Shown here: positions 17,428 to 26,365 of the stretch, piece by piece | Layout: each line of letters starts with the position of its first letter | Position numbering within the stretch: position 1 is the first letter of the stretch | Assembly (NCBI GenBank): GCA_963765815.1 | Contig: CAVXXT010000003.1 | Span: forward strand, 372,001 to 436,000 | DNA from: DATLNF01 sp963765815 | GTDB taxonomy: Bacteria > Actinomycetota > Actinomycetes > BP-191 | Direction of reading: 5' to 3' | Length of the DNA stretch: 64,000 nt | The notes under the pieces: generated by a model | Told to the model about the DNA's origin: nothing | What the model saw: the letters and a program-made list of their open reading frames with translations, nothing else | The model's database searches: none | Translations under genes and position numbers: made by a program

Positions 17428-17522
17428 TGTGCTCCCCACGCGGGCATTACCCCGATCGGGTGGCGGGTCGCCGGCGGGTCCAGCCGGCCTCTCAGCCCGA
17501 TTCCTCGAGCTCCCCGGTGTAC
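17428..17522 (-). promoter_or_regulatory. TPP riboswitch (THI element)
   Basis: On the minus strand the leader shows the defining TPP aptamer words in order: GGGGAGC (17509-17515), GGCTGAGAGG (17488-17497), ACCCG, then CGGGGTAATGCCCG (17439-17452) and closing GGGGAGC (17431-17437). It ends about 20 nt before thiG. Binding of thiamine diphosphate should repress the thi operon, probably by blocking translation, since no intrinsic terminator with a U-run follows. Family recognition is by motif match. Confidence 0.92.
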
Positions 17523-17550
17523 GACGCGAGTCTACGCGGCCCGCGGGGGC

Positions 17551-18987
17551 TCAGCGCAGGCGGGGGCCGCTGCGCTGCACGGTCACGAACGTCCCCGCCT
17601 CGGCGCCAGGCCCCGGGTTGGCCGCGGCGGACCACACGACGAGGAGCCGACCAACACGGTCGATGGCGAGCCCGTAGTTGTCGACCGCCCGACCGCAGGT
17701 CAGGCCACCCTGCAGGCCCGCCGTCGGGCCGCTGCCGCACTGGCCCATCAGCGTCTGCGCGGTCCCGCTGTACGCCGAGGGCGCACCGACCGCCCGGCTG
17801 GTGATCGCCGGCTTCGCCGAGCGCGCGTTCTGCACGATCGCGGCGTGCAGTCGCCACAGCGGAGCGTCGCCGCCGAGGCTCGTCCCGTGCAGCCAGGCGA
17901 ACGCGAGACGACCAGGGGCGCCCGCGATCACGTGCGGCAGGATGTTGCCGGCGTCGGCGAGCGGGGCGACGGTCACCGGGTCCGACCAGGAAGACAGGTC
18001 GGCCGGCGCGTGCACGTACTTGAGGGCGGCCGTGAAGTCGGTCGCGCTGCGCGACTCGGGGAACGCGACGTAGGCGTTGCCCGCCGAGTCCAGGGTCAGC
18101 GGCGCGAACTGCATCCCGACGACCTGGCCGGTCGCGACCCGATCGACGGCGAGGGACTGCCGCCACGCGCCGAGGGTGTTGGTCGGAGCCGTGGCGACCC
18201 AGACCCGGCTCGGCGTGATGATGTTGACCTGCAGCGGACCCGGTGCGACCGACGCGCCGCAGCCGCCGGACGGCGCCACCGACGAGCCGCGGGTGACGAA
18301 CGCCACGTAGAGCTGCCCGGTGGTCGGATTCACGCTCAGGCTCGACGGGTAGCCGTCGCCGCACTGCAGGTCGGCGAACGCCTGGTCCCCCGGCACCGTC
18401 ACCGGCACCGGCGCGCCGAAGCTGGCCCCGCCGTCGGTCGAGGTCTGCACGAAGATCCCGTGCGCGGCCAGTCCGCTGAACAGGTTGTGCCACGCCAGGT
18501 GCACGGTGGGCAGCTTCGTCACCGGGTCGTTCGGGCCGACGGCGATCCACTGCCGGTCCGTGTCGGCCAGCGTCGCCAGCCCGGTCGACGCGGTCCAGCT
18601 CTCCCCCGCGTCGTCGCTCCAGCTGGTGCGGAAGTTCACCCCGACCGTGTCCAGCTCGGTCGCGACCAGCCGCCCCCCTGGCAGCGCCACGATGTCGACG
18701 TCGATGGTCGCCGCATCCTGGCCGGCGATCGGCCCGAGCTGGGTCCAGCGACTGCCGTCACGCGAGCTGTAGACCGTGGCCGCGCCGCCGCTGGCGTTGG
18801 TGACGGCGTACGCCGTGCCGTCGGCGGCCACCGCGATGCGCGGCTCCGTCCCACCGGCCGCGCCGTCGAGTCGCACCGTCGCGAACGAGAGCACCGCCGA
18901 GCCGCTCGGCGCCGCGAACGTCGGCAGGATCGCGACCAGGGCGATCAGGGGCGCGAGATATCCCGCGGTGCGGAGGCGTCTCGTCAT
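17551..18987 (-). CDS. Secreted BNR-repeat (sialidase-fold) protein without anchor
   Basis: 478 residues from ATG 18987 with AGGAGG upstream. A signal peptide (about 1-30) precedes a propeller with SSRDGSRWTQ, WSDDAGESWTAS and QTSTDGGASFGAPVP, all BNR-like Asp-box repeats. It is a close paralogue of the gene just upstream (19028-20635), sharing DRQW-VGP, WHNL-SG and GNILPHVIAG blocks, but it lacks the LPATG tail and ends VQRSGPRLR. It should therefore be released rather than wall-bound. Catalytic sialidase residues cannot be confirmed. Confidence 0.78.
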   Translation of the reverse strand: MTRRLRTAGYLAPLIALVAILPTFAAPSGSAVLSFATVRLDGAAGGTEPRIAVAADGTAYAVTNASGGAATVYSSRDGSRWTQLGPIAGQDAATIDVDIVALPGGRLVATELDTVGVNFRTSWSDDAGESWTASTGLATLADTDRQWIAVGPNDPVTKLPTVHLAWHNLFSGLAAHGIFVQTSTDGGASFGAPVPVTVPGDQAFADLQCGDGYPSSLSVNPTTGQLYVAFVTRGSSVAPSGGCGASVAPGPLQVNIITPSRVWVATAPTNTLGAWRQSLAVDRVATGQVVGMQFAPLTLDSAGNAYVAFPESRSATDFTAALKYVHAPADLSSWSDPVTVAPLADAGNILPHVIAGAPGRLAFAWLHGTSLGGDAPLWRLHAAIVQNARSAKPAITSRAVGAPSAYSGTAQTLMGQCGSGPTAGLQGGLTCGRAVDNYGLAIDRVGRLLVVWSAAANPGPGAEAGTFVTVQRSGPRLR

Positions 18988-19027
18988 GGGTCCTCCTTCG
19001 CGCCGACAGGTCGCGGGACCTGCCCTC

Positions 19028-20635
19028 CTAGGCCTGGCGGCGGCGCCTCAGCACCAGCGCGCCGGCGGCCGCCAGGGCGCCGACGACGGCCAGCGCGTAC
19101 GGCGCTCCGGTAGCCGGCAGCGGCCTCGGGACGGGCTTCGGGACCGGCTTCGGCGCCGGCGCGGGTCCGATCACCGGGGGCGCGACAGTGCTGCCCGCGG
19201 CCAGCAGCGACGGCCCGGACAGCTGCGACGACACCCAGGTGCCGGACTCGGCGCCGTCGCCGGAGTTGCCGACGCTCGGCCAGACCACGAAGAAGTAGCC
19301 GCGCTCGTCCATCGTCACGCCGTAGACGTCGGTGGACCGGTTGCACAGGAAGCCGTTCTCGACCCCGGCAACCGGGTTGGTCGGGTCCGCGCACTGACCC
19401 ATCAGCTGCGCCGCGGTGCCGTCGTACGTCGGAACCTTGGACAGCTGCGTGACCTGCACCGTCGGCTTCGCGGTCAGCCCATCCGTCACCTGCGCGGCCA
19501 TCGAGTACCAGAGCGGCGGGCCGTCGCCCTTCTGGGTGCCGTGGAAGTAGGCGAACGCGAGACGGCCGGGATCGCCCGCGATGACGTGCGGGAGGATGTT
19601 TCCGGCGTCGGCGCGCGGCAGCACCTCGACCGGCTCGGACCAGCTCGCCATGTCGGGGTCGGCGTGGACGTAGTTCAGCGAGGACGTGAAGTCGAAGGCG
19701 TCCTTGGACTCGGTGTAGCCGACATAGAGGTTGCCCGCGCTGTCGAGGTCGATCGTCGCGAGCTGCGTGCCGACGACCTGGCCCGTGTCGACGTGGTCGA
19801 TCGCCAGGCTCTGCGTCCAGGTGCCGGCCGCGCCGTCGGGTGAGGTGGCGACCCACATCCGTGTCGGCGGGACGATGTTGACGGCGACCGGACCGGGATC
19901 GACGGAGGCGAGGCAGCCGCCGCCGATGGACGACGTGCGGGTGCCGAAGAGCACGTAGACCTGGCCGGTCTCCATGCTCGTGACGATCCCCGACGGCCCG
20001 CTCGAGTCGGCGCACTGCAGGTCGATGTAGGCCTGGTCGCCGGGCAGCGTCGTCGGCACCGGCGGACCGAACGTCTCGCCGCCGTCGGTGGACGTCTGGA
20101 CATACATGTTGTGCACGGCGAAGCCGCTCGCGAGGTTGTGCCACAGCATGTAGATGCGGTTCTTGCCCGTGGTCGGGTCCTCGGGCCCGACGGCGAACCA
20201 CTGCCGGTCCGTGTCGGCCAGCATCGACAAGCCGCTCGAGGCGGTCCAGCTCTCGCCGCCGTCGTCGCTGTAGCTGTTGCGGAAGTTGATGCCGCCGAAG
20301 TCGAGCTCGCTCGCGACCAGCCGTCCGCCCGGTGTCGCGACGATGTCGACGTCGATCGTCGGCTGGTCCTGACCGGCGATCGGCCCGATGTCGGCGAATG
20401 TGCGGCCCTTGTCGTGGGACGAGTACACGACGGCGCCGGCTCCCGCGTTGGTGATCGCGTAGACCGTCTTGTCCGGCGCGACCACGATGCGCGGCTCGGT
20501 GCCGCCGTCGGCGCCTTCGAGACGAACCGTCGTGAACGCCCAGGGCGCGGCGGCCGCCTGGGACGGCGCGGACGCGGCCACCAGAGCGCCGATCGAAGCC
20601 AGCGCGAAGAGGGCGGCGATACGTCGGTTCGTCAC
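19028..20635 (-). CDS. Secreted BNR-repeat (sialidase-fold) protein with LPATG anchor
   Basis: 535 residues from GTG 20635 (GGGAG upstream). Signal peptide about 1-28 (cleavage near SQAAAA). Propeller motifs include SSHDKGRTFAD, YSDDGGESWTAS and QTSTDGGETFGPPVP. A Pro/Lys/Val wall-spanning segment is followed by LPATG (residue about 506), a helix and RRRR, the sortase signal. It is 40 nt upstream of its unanchored paralogue and 12 nt downstream of the gene ending at 20648, so the set looks like one operon. Confidence 0.8.
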   Translation of the reverse strand: MTNRRIAALFALASIGALVAASAPSQAAAAPWAFTTVRLEGADGGTEPRIVVAPDKTVYAITNAGAGAVVYSSHDKGRTFADIGPIAGQDQPTIDVDIVATPGGRLVASELDFGGINFRNSYSDDGGESWTASSGLSMLADTDRQWFAVGPEDPTTGKNRIYMLWHNLASGFAVHNMYVQTSTDGGETFGPPVPTTLPGDQAYIDLQCADSSGPSGIVTSMETGQVYVLFGTRTSSIGGGCLASVDPGPVAVNIVPPTRMWVATSPDGAAGTWTQSLAIDHVDTGQVVGTQLATIDLDSAGNLYVGYTESKDAFDFTSSLNYVHADPDMASWSEPVEVLPRADAGNILPHVIAGDPGRLAFAYFHGTQKGDGPPLWYSMAAQVTDGLTAKPTVQVTQLSKVPTYDGTAAQLMGQCADPTNPVAGVENGFLCNRSTDVYGVTMDERGYFFVVWPSVGNSGDGAESGTWVSSQLSGPSLLAAGSTVAPPVIGPAPAPKPVPKPVPRPLPATGAPYALAVVGALAAAGALVLRRRRQA

Positions 20636-20647
20636 GGCAGGACTCCC

Positions 20648-20983
20648 TCAGATGCCCGGGTCGGCCAGGCGCAGTGCGTTGAGCCGAGTCTCCACCACGT
20701 CGATCTGGGCCACAACGCTCGCCACGCTGGCGGGAACGTGAACATCGTGCTCGTCGTAGAGGAAGACGTTGAGCACCTCGTTCGTGCCGACCGCCATGCC
20801 CACCGACCTGGCGTACTCCCCGAGCGCGAGCTCCCAGGTGAAGATCGCGCCGGTCTCGTCCTCGGCGACGTGGCAGTAGTAGGTGAGAAAGCTGTTGCCG
20901 CGCAGCGCGTAGTGCTTCACACCGCCGCGGCCGACGGACTGGAAGGCGAAGCCGATCGACTCGAGGTCGTCGGTGAAGGACAC
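20648..20983 (-). CDS. Small protein of unknown function (YbjN-like fold possible)
   Basis: 111 residues from GTG 20983, with GGGAG about 12 nt upstream. It has no signal peptide. The sequence (LESIGFAFQSVGRGGVKHYA, TNEVLNVFLYDEHDVHVPA) suggests a compact alpha/beta protein, perhaps like YbjN or type III chaperone folds, but I cannot assign it firmly. It sits between the 2-hydroxyacid dehydrogenase (20-nt gap) and the anchored BNR gene (12-nt gap). Confidence 0.6.
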   Translation of the reverse strand: MSFTDDLESIGFAFQSVGRGGVKHYALRGNSFLTYYCHVAEDETGAIFTWELALGEYARSVGMAVGTNEVLNVFLYDEHDVHVPASVASVVAQIDVVETRLNALRLADPGI

Positions 20984-21002
20984 CAGCGGGTCATCTCCCG
21001 GC

Positions 21003-22016
21003 TCAGCGGCGGCGTACCAGGGGGTCGACGCCGTTGACCACATCCAACACCGGCTCACCCGACACCGCGCGGCGGAGGTTGGCGGACACCTGCGCCAGGA
21101 TCCGCAGCCGGCTCTGAACCGTGCCGCCGGAGATGTGCGGCGAGAGCAGGACGCGGTCGTGCGAGCGGATCGGGTCATCCGGCGCGGGCGGCTCGACGTC
21201 GTACACGTCGAGCGCGGCGCCCGCGAGATGGCCCTCGTCGAGCAGTCGGAGCATCGCCGCCTCGTCGACGATCCCGCCGCGCGCAGCGTTGACGACCACC
21301 GCGCCGCGCGGCAGTGCCGCGAGCCGCTCCGCCGACATGAGGCCGAGCGTCTCGGGAGCTCGGGCAACCACCACGACGAGGACGTCGCTGGTGGCGACCA
21401 GGTCGTCGAGCTCGGCGTACGCCGCGCCACCGGTCTCGCCCTCGGGCCGGCGCCGACGCGACCAGTACGACACGGCGCAGTCGAACGCGGCGAAACGGGT
21501 CGCGCACGCGAGCCCGATCGGCCCGAAGCCGAGGATGCCGACCCGGCGCCCGGCCAGGTCGACGCAGCCGCGCTCGACCATCTGCAGCTGCGGCCACTCC
21601 CCCGCGCGCATCTGCTGGTCGGACCAGATCGTGCTGCGCAGCGCCGCGAGCGCGCCCATGACACACCACTCCGCGACGGCCACCGAGTTGGCGCCGGCGG
21701 TGTTGGCCACCGGGATGCCGGCGGCGGCGCACGCGTCGAGGTCGACGTGCTCGACCCCGACCGAGCACTGCTGCACGAACGAGATCCGCGGTCCGGCGGC
21801 GATGACGTCGCGGTCGATGCGCATCAGCCCGGTGAAGTCGCCGAGCACGAGGTCCGCGTCCCGAACGGCGGCGATGACGCCGTCCGGCGTGCGGGGCTCG
21901 GCGACCACGATGTCGACCGGGAGATCGGGGACGAAGCCGCGCACGGCGACCTCGGGCAGCGGCACGAGCGAGGCCATGCGCCAGGGCCGGTCGACACCGG
22001 GGACGTCTGAAGTCAT
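21003..22016 (-). CDS. D-isomer-specific 2-hydroxyacid dehydrogenase
   Basis: 337 residues from ATG 22016; a second in-frame ATG at 21978 is possible. The substrate domain has SFVQQCSVGVEHVDLDACAA and NTAGANSVAVAEW. The NAD-binding fold is VGILGFGPIGLACATRF. Catalytic Arg lies in VVNAARGGIVDEAAM, Glu in DVYDVEPPAPDDPIRS, and His in LLSPHISGGT. The substrate cannot be told from sequence; a 3-phosphoglycerate role is unlikely because there is no ACT domain. Divergent from the GNAT gene across 36 nt. Confidence 0.9.
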   Translation of the reverse strand: MTSDVPGVDRPWRMASLVPLPEVAVRGFVPDLPVDIVVAEPRTPDGVIAAVRDADLVLGDFTGLMRIDRDVIAAGPRISFVQQCSVGVEHVDLDACAAAGIPVANTAGANSVAVAEWCVMGALAALRSTIWSDQQMRAGEWPQLQMVERGCVDLAGRRVGILGFGPIGLACATRFAAFDCAVSYWSRRRRPEGETGGAAYAELDDLVATSDVLVVVVARAPETLGLMSAERLAALPRGAVVVNAARGGIVDEAAMLRLLDEGHLAGAALDVYDVEPPAPDDPIRSHDRVLLSPHISGGTVQSRLRILAQVSANLRRAVSGEPVLDVVNGVDPLVRRR

Positions 22017-22052
22017 GCGCGGATGCTGCCACGGTCGCCGTACGCTCGCGCC

Positions 22053-22598
22053 ATGACCGACTGGGTGCGGCTGCGGCCGGTCGAGCGCGGTGACATCCCG
22101 ATGCTCGACGAGTGGGACCGCGCGGTCCCGGAAGTCGACGAGTTCAACGACTTCGGCTTCCGCCGAAGCGGTCGCAACGAGAAGTCGTTCGACACGGACG
22201 GCTTCCTCGGCGACGAGGCCGGCACTCTGCTGGTCGCGCTGGCCGACGGCACGGTCGTCGGCGACGTCTCCTACCGCCGCATCCGCTACGGCGGGCCGCC
22301 GTCCGACGCGTTCAACATCGGCGTCTCGCTGCGGCCGGAGCATCGCGGGCACGGCTACGGCGCACTCGCGCAGGCGGCGCTCGCCGACTACCTGTTCGCC
22401 ACCACATCAGCCAACCGGGTCGAGGCGAGCACCGACGTCGACAACCTCGCCGAGCGCGGCTCGCTGCGAAAGGCCGGCTTCACCGAGGAAGGGATCCTGC
22501 GCGGCGCGCAGTTCCGTCGTGGCGCGTTCCACGACCTCGTGCTCTACAGCCGGCTTCGCGCAGATCCCGCCCCGGGAAGTCCGACCGGGGTAGCCTAG
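22053..22598 (+). CDS. GNAT-family N-acetyltransferase (RimJ/RimL type)
   Basis: 181 residues from ATG 22053. It opens WVRLRPVERGDIPMLDEW, like RimJ/RimL-type enzymes. The acetyl-CoA pyrophosphate loop appears as RPEHRGHGYGALAQAALADY. The end, TDVDNLAERGSLRKAGFTEEG, is the usual C-terminal motif of this subfamily. It would transfer acetyl from acetyl-CoA to an unknown amine. Confidence 0.88.
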   Translation: MTDWVRLRPVERGDIPMLDEWDRAVPEVDEFNDFGFRRSGRNEKSFDTDGFLGDEAGTLLVALADGTVVGDVSYRRIRYGGPPSDAFNIGVSLRPEHRGHGYGALAQAALADYLFATTSANRVEASTDVDNLAERGSLRKAGFTEEGILRGAQFRRGAFHDLVLYSRLRADPAPGSPTGVA

Positions 22599-22678
22599 GA
22601 GGCTGCGGCAGGGGAAGGCCGCAGGACGTGTCCATGACCGGGCGGCTGCGCCGATCCGGCCCGACCGAAGGCTGACTC

Positions 22679-23578
22679 GTGTCGCCGACCTTCCCCGCTC
22701 GCTCCTTCCGGCTGCTGGCCGTCGCCGTCGCTCTGGGCGTGCTGTCCACCGCCGCCGCACCGGGCGTGATCCGCGTCCGTCGCGGCGACACGCTCTCCGA
22801 GCTCGCGCGCCGTCACGGCACGACGGTCGAGGCGCTGCGCGCGCTGAACCGGCTCGGCGGCAACAACCTGATCGTCGAGGGCCAGACCCTGCGCATCTCG
22901 CGCATGCCCGCGAAGCAGGCGACCAGGCCCCGACGTCCGGCGTACGTCGAGGTCACCCACGTCGTCGCCCGCGGCGACTCGCTGATCAGCATCGCCCGCC
23001 GCTACCGGCAGACACCGGACGGCATCGCGAAGCGCAACCGGCTGCCGAAGTCGCGGGTCGTGCGGCTCGGGCAGAAGCTGGTCGTCGGCTCGCGTCGCGT
23101 CGCCGCTCCGGCCGCTGCCGCGCGGTCCACGGCCGTCGTACGCCGGGGGGCGCCGAAGGCGGTGTCGCGCGCCACGGTGCGCTCGCTGATCGTCAAGGAG
23201 GCCCGCAAGCGCAAGGTCGACCCCTACCTCGCGGTCGCGCTCGCCTGGCAGGAGTCCGGGCTGCAGCACGACGTCGTGAGCAGCACGGGAGCGCTCGGGG
23301 CGATGCAGGTGATGCCCACGACCGGTCAGTGGGTGAGCCGCTACCTCGCCAAGCGCCCGCTCGACCTCTACGACGTCGAGGACAACGTCGAGGCGGGCGT
23401 GCGCTACCTGGCCCAGCTGCTCAGGATCGCGAAGACCCCCGAGCAGGCCTTGGCCGGCTACTACCAGGGGCTGCGCTCGGTGACCACGCGGGGCATGTTC
23501 ACGGATACGTCGCGCTACGTCCGCAACATCGTCGCGATCCGGCGCCGCCTGGCCGGTCGCGAGCAGGCCCGCACGTAG
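22679..23578 (+). CDS. LysM-containing lytic transglycosylase
   Basis: 299 residues from GTG 22679. A signal peptide (about 1-26) leads to two LysM peptidoglycan-binding motifs (RVRRGDTLSELARRHGTTVE about 32-76, and HVVARGDSLISIARRYRQT about 96-140). A C-terminal SLT domain follows, with ALAWQESGLQHDVVSSTGALG (catalytic Glu in QESG) and AMQVMPTTG. It should cleave glycan strands in the wall. The 80-nt leader has a small stem (CTGCGGC / GCCGCAG) but no riboswitch I can name. It ends 10 nt before pknL, a wall-sensing kinase. Confidence 0.9.
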   Translation: MSPTFPARSFRLLAVAVALGVLSTAAAPGVIRVRRGDTLSELARRHGTTVEALRALNRLGGNNLIVEGQTLRISRMPAKQATRPRRPAYVEVTHVVARGDSLISIARRYRQTPDGIAKRNRLPKSRVVRLGQKLVVGSRRVAAPAAAARSTAVVRRGAPKAVSRATVRSLIVKEARKRKVDPYLAVALAWQESGLQHDVVSSTGALGAMQVMPTTGQWVSRYLAKRPLDLYDVEDNVEAGVRYLAQLLRIAKTPEQALAGYYQGLRSVTTRGMFTDTSRYVRNIVAIRRRLAGREQART

Positions 23579-23588
23579 ACTCGCCGAC

Positions 23589-25472
23589 GTGGACACGTCG
23601 ACCGCTGACCCGCTGGTCGGACACCTCCTCGACGGCCGCTACCGGATCGACGGGCGGGTCGCTCGAGGCGGGATGGCGACCGTCTACACCGGCTTCGACA
23701 CCCGGCTGGACCGACTCGTCGCGGTGAAGGTCATGCACGCGTCGCTCGCCGACGACGACGCGTTCGTCGCGCGGTTCGAGCGCGAGGCGCGCAGCGCGGC
23801 CCGGCTGCAGCACCCCAACGTGGTGGCGATCTTCGACCAGGGCAGCGACGGCGGGCGCGTCTACCTGGTGATGGAGATGGTCGCCGGGCGAACCCTCCGC
23901 GAGGTGCTGCGCGAGCACACCCGCCTCGACCTCGACCAGGCACTCGGCGTCATGGAGGGCCTGCTCACCGCGCTCGCCGCCGCGCACGGCGCCGGCATCG
24001 TGCATCGCGACGTGAAGCCCGAGAACGTGCTGATCGCCGACAGCGGGCTGGTGAAGGTCGCCGACTTCGGGCTCGCCCGCGCGATCGAGTCGTCGACGCA
24101 CACCGTGGCCGACGGCACGCTGATCGGGACGGTGGCCTACCTCGCGCCGGAGCAGGTCGTCTCCGGCGCCGCCGACGCGCGGACCGACCTCTACTCGGCC
24201 GGCATCCTGCTCTACGAGATGCTGACCGGGCTGGTGCCGTTCACCGGCGACACCCCGCTCAACGTCGCCTACCAGCACGTCAACGCCGACGTGCCGCCGC
24301 CGTCGTCGGTGCAGCGCGACCTGCCGCCGTCGATCGACGACATCGTGGTGACCGCGACGCGCCGCGATCCGGCCGAGCGGTACGCCGACGCTCACGCGAT
24401 GCTCACCGTCGTCCGCCGCGCGCGCAACGACTACGCCGACCGCGGGGATCAGCACACCGCCGTCGTACGCCTCGACGACGCGCCGACCACCGTCATCTCG
24501 CTGGCCCGCGCCGACACCGTCGCGGCGCCGCGTGTCGGTCGCGGCGGCCCGCCGCCCAGACCCCCCGAGAAGCGGCACCGCCGCCGCGCGCCGCTGATCA
24601 TCGCGATCGTCGTCGGGCTGATCCTCGGCAGCGTCGGCGCGCTCGGATGGTGGCTCGGATCCGGTCGCTACGAGGACGCGCCGCGCTTCGAGCAGCTCAC
24701 CCAGGCGCAGGCGCAGGCGCGCGCCCGGGAGCTCGGCATCACGCTGAAGATCAAGGAGCCGTCTCCCTTCTCCGAGACGGTGCCGCGGGGCACGGTCATC
24801 GACCAGGACCCCGAGCCGGGTGACCGCTACCGCCGCGGCTCGACCATCACGGTGACGGTCTCGCGCGGCCCCGACCGGGTCGTCATCCCCGACGTGCGCG
24901 GCAAGACCGAGGACGAGGCCAAGGAGCTGCTCGAGGCGCAGCGGCTGCAGGTCGTCCTCGCGCCGCGCGAGTTCAGCCGCACGGTGCCCGAGGGCACGGT
25001 CATCGACCAGGTGCCCGGGCCGGCGGCGGCCCGCGAGACCAAGCCGGGCACCTCCGTCACGCTCGTGGTCAGCAAGGGACCGGAGCCGGTCACCGTGCCT
25101 TCTGTCGTGGACCGCAAGCGCGCCGACGCCGAGGAGCTGCTGACCGGGGCCGGTCTGGTGCCGAAGGTGGTGCAGGTCTTCGACGACGTGGCTCCAGCGG
25201 GAATCGTGATGAAGCAGGACCCGGCCGGCGGCAGCACCGCCGCCAAGGGCGACACGGTCACGCTGACCGTCTCCAAGGGCCCGGAGCTCGTCACCGTGCC
25301 GGACGTCGTCGGCGAGAGCCGTGCGACTGCGGAGCGGATGCTCGAGAGCGTGGGGCTCAAGGCCGAGTTCAAGACCTTCCCGGGGCGCGGCGGTCGCAAC
25401 GTCATCGACCAGGACCCGAACGGCGGCACGCGAGTCCGCCGTGGCACCACCGTCATCTGCTACATCTTCTGA
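23589..25472 (+). CDS. pknL: PASTA-domain serine/threonine protein kinase (PknL-like)
   Basis: 627 residues from GTG 23589. The kinase domain (about 15-275) has the glycine loop VARGGMATVY, the Lys in VAVKVM, catalytic HRDVKPEN, DFGLARA, and APEQ. A juxtamembrane Pro/Arg stretch precedes one membrane helix (about 335-358). Four extracellular PASTA repeats follow (for example VVIPDVRGKTEDEAKELL and VTVPDVVGESRATAERML). Such kinases sense peptidoglycan fragments and control wall growth. By genome position and architecture it matches PknL. The stop overlaps the endonuclease IV start (TGATG). Confidence 0.95.
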   Translation: MDTSTADPLVGHLLDGRYRIDGRVARGGMATVYTGFDTRLDRLVAVKVMHASLADDDAFVARFEREARSAARLQHPNVVAIFDQGSDGGRVYLVMEMVAGRTLREVLREHTRLDLDQALGVMEGLLTALAAAHGAGIVHRDVKPENVLIADSGLVKVADFGLARAIESSTHTVADGTLIGTVAYLAPEQVVSGAADARTDLYSAGILLYEMLTGLVPFTGDTPLNVAYQHVNADVPPPSSVQRDLPPSIDDIVVTATRRDPAERYADAHAMLTVVRRARNDYADRGDQHTAVVRLDDAPTTVISLARADTVAAPRVGRGGPPPRPPEKRHRRRAPLIIAIVVGLILGSVGALGWWLGSGRYEDAPRFEQLTQAQAQARARELGITLKIKEPSPFSETVPRGTVIDQDPEPGDRYRRGSTITVTVSRGPDRVVIPDVRGKTEDEAKELLEAQRLQVVLAPREFSRTVPEGTVIDQVPGPAAARETKPGTSVTLVVSKGPEPVTVPSVVDRKRADAEELLTGAGLVPKVVQVFDDVAPAGIVMKQDPAGGSTAAKGDTVTLTVSKGPELVTVPDVVGESRATAERMLESVGLKAEFKTFPGRGGRNVIDQDPNGGTRVRRGTTVICYIF

Positions 25473-26365
25473 TGCCACGCACGCTGGTCTCGCCCGTCGG
25501 GCTGCACGTCTTCGTCGGACCGGGTCTGGTGAAGGGCGCTCTCGCGTACGCCAGGGACGTCGGCGCCGAGGCGCTGCAGGTGTTCGTCGCCAACCCCCGC
25601 GGCTGGGCACAGACGGCCGGCGACCCATCTCAGGACGCGCTGTTCGTCAGCGGCTGCCGCGAGTCGTCACTGCCGGTGTACGTGCACGCGCCGTACCTCA
25701 TCAACCTCGGCTCCCCCACTGCACTGACGGTCGACCGGTCGATCGAGTCGATCCGGCACTCAGTGCGCCGCGGCCGGGCGATCTGCGCGAAGGGCGTCGT
25801 CGTGCACGCCGGCACTGCTGTCTCTGGGTCCGGGGCGGCTGGGGGCGGCGGGTACGACGTCGCCATGAAGCAGGTGCGCGAGCGGCTGCGGCCGGTGCTC
25901 GACGAGCTCGGCGACGACGACCCCGACCTGCTCGTCGAGCTCACCGCAGGAGCGAGAGGCGCGCTGGCCGCGACGCCGGCCCAGCTCGACGCCTACCTCG
26001 ACGCGCTCGACCGGCACCCCAAGGTGGGCGTCTGCGTCGACACCTGCCACGCGATGGCCGCCGGCCACGACCTCGCTGCCCCGGGTGGGCTGCGGTCGTT
26101 CCTCTCCGCCGTCGCGAAGGTGGCCGGGCGCGGGCGCCTGCGGCTGGTGCACGCCAACGACTCGAAGGACCCGGCCGGGTCCGGCCGCGACCGGCACGAG
26201 CGCGTCGGCGCGGGGACGATCGGGCTGGACACGTTCGGCGAGCTGTTCGTGCACCCAGCGACCAAGGGCGTGCCGATCCTGCTCGAGACCGCCGGCGAGC
26301 CCGCAGACCACCGGCACGACCTCGACCTGCTGAAGCGGCTGCGGCACGACGCGCTCGCCCGATGA
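25472..26365 (+). CDS. nfo: Endonuclease IV (AP endonuclease family 2)
   Basis: 297 residues, ATG at 25472 overlapping the pknL stop. The TIM-barrel metal-binding motifs are visible: HAPYLINLGSP, VVVHAGT, LLVELTAG, CVDTCHAMAAGHD, LVHANDSKDPAGSGRDRHE and ILLETAGE. It cuts DNA 5' of abasic sites in base-excision repair. Coupled by ATGA to the downstream transporter. Confidence 0.93.
   Translation: MPRTLVSPVGLHVFVGPGLVKGALAYARDVGAEALQVFVANPRGWAQTAGDPSQDALFVSGCRESSLPVYVHAPYLINLGSPTALTVDRSIESIRHSVRRGRAICAKGVVVHAGTAVSGSGAAGGGGYDVAMKQVRERLRPVLDELGDDDPDLLVELTAGARGALAATPAQLDAYLDALDRHPKVGVCVDTCHAMAAGHDLAAPGGLRSFLSAVAKVAGRGRLRLVHANDSKDPAGSGRDRHERVGAGTIGLDTFGELFVHPATKGVPILLETAGEPADHRHDLDLLKRLRHDALAR

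Noticed and set aside
22599..22678. Cyclic-di-AMP (ydaO) riboswitch before the LysM gene
   Set aside because: This position often has one in actinobacteria, but the leader is only 80 nt and the conserved words are missing.
23499..25628. 709-codon open frame on the minus strand opposite pknL
   Set aside because: Composition is that of an antisense shadow, and the plus strand has a full PASTA kinase.
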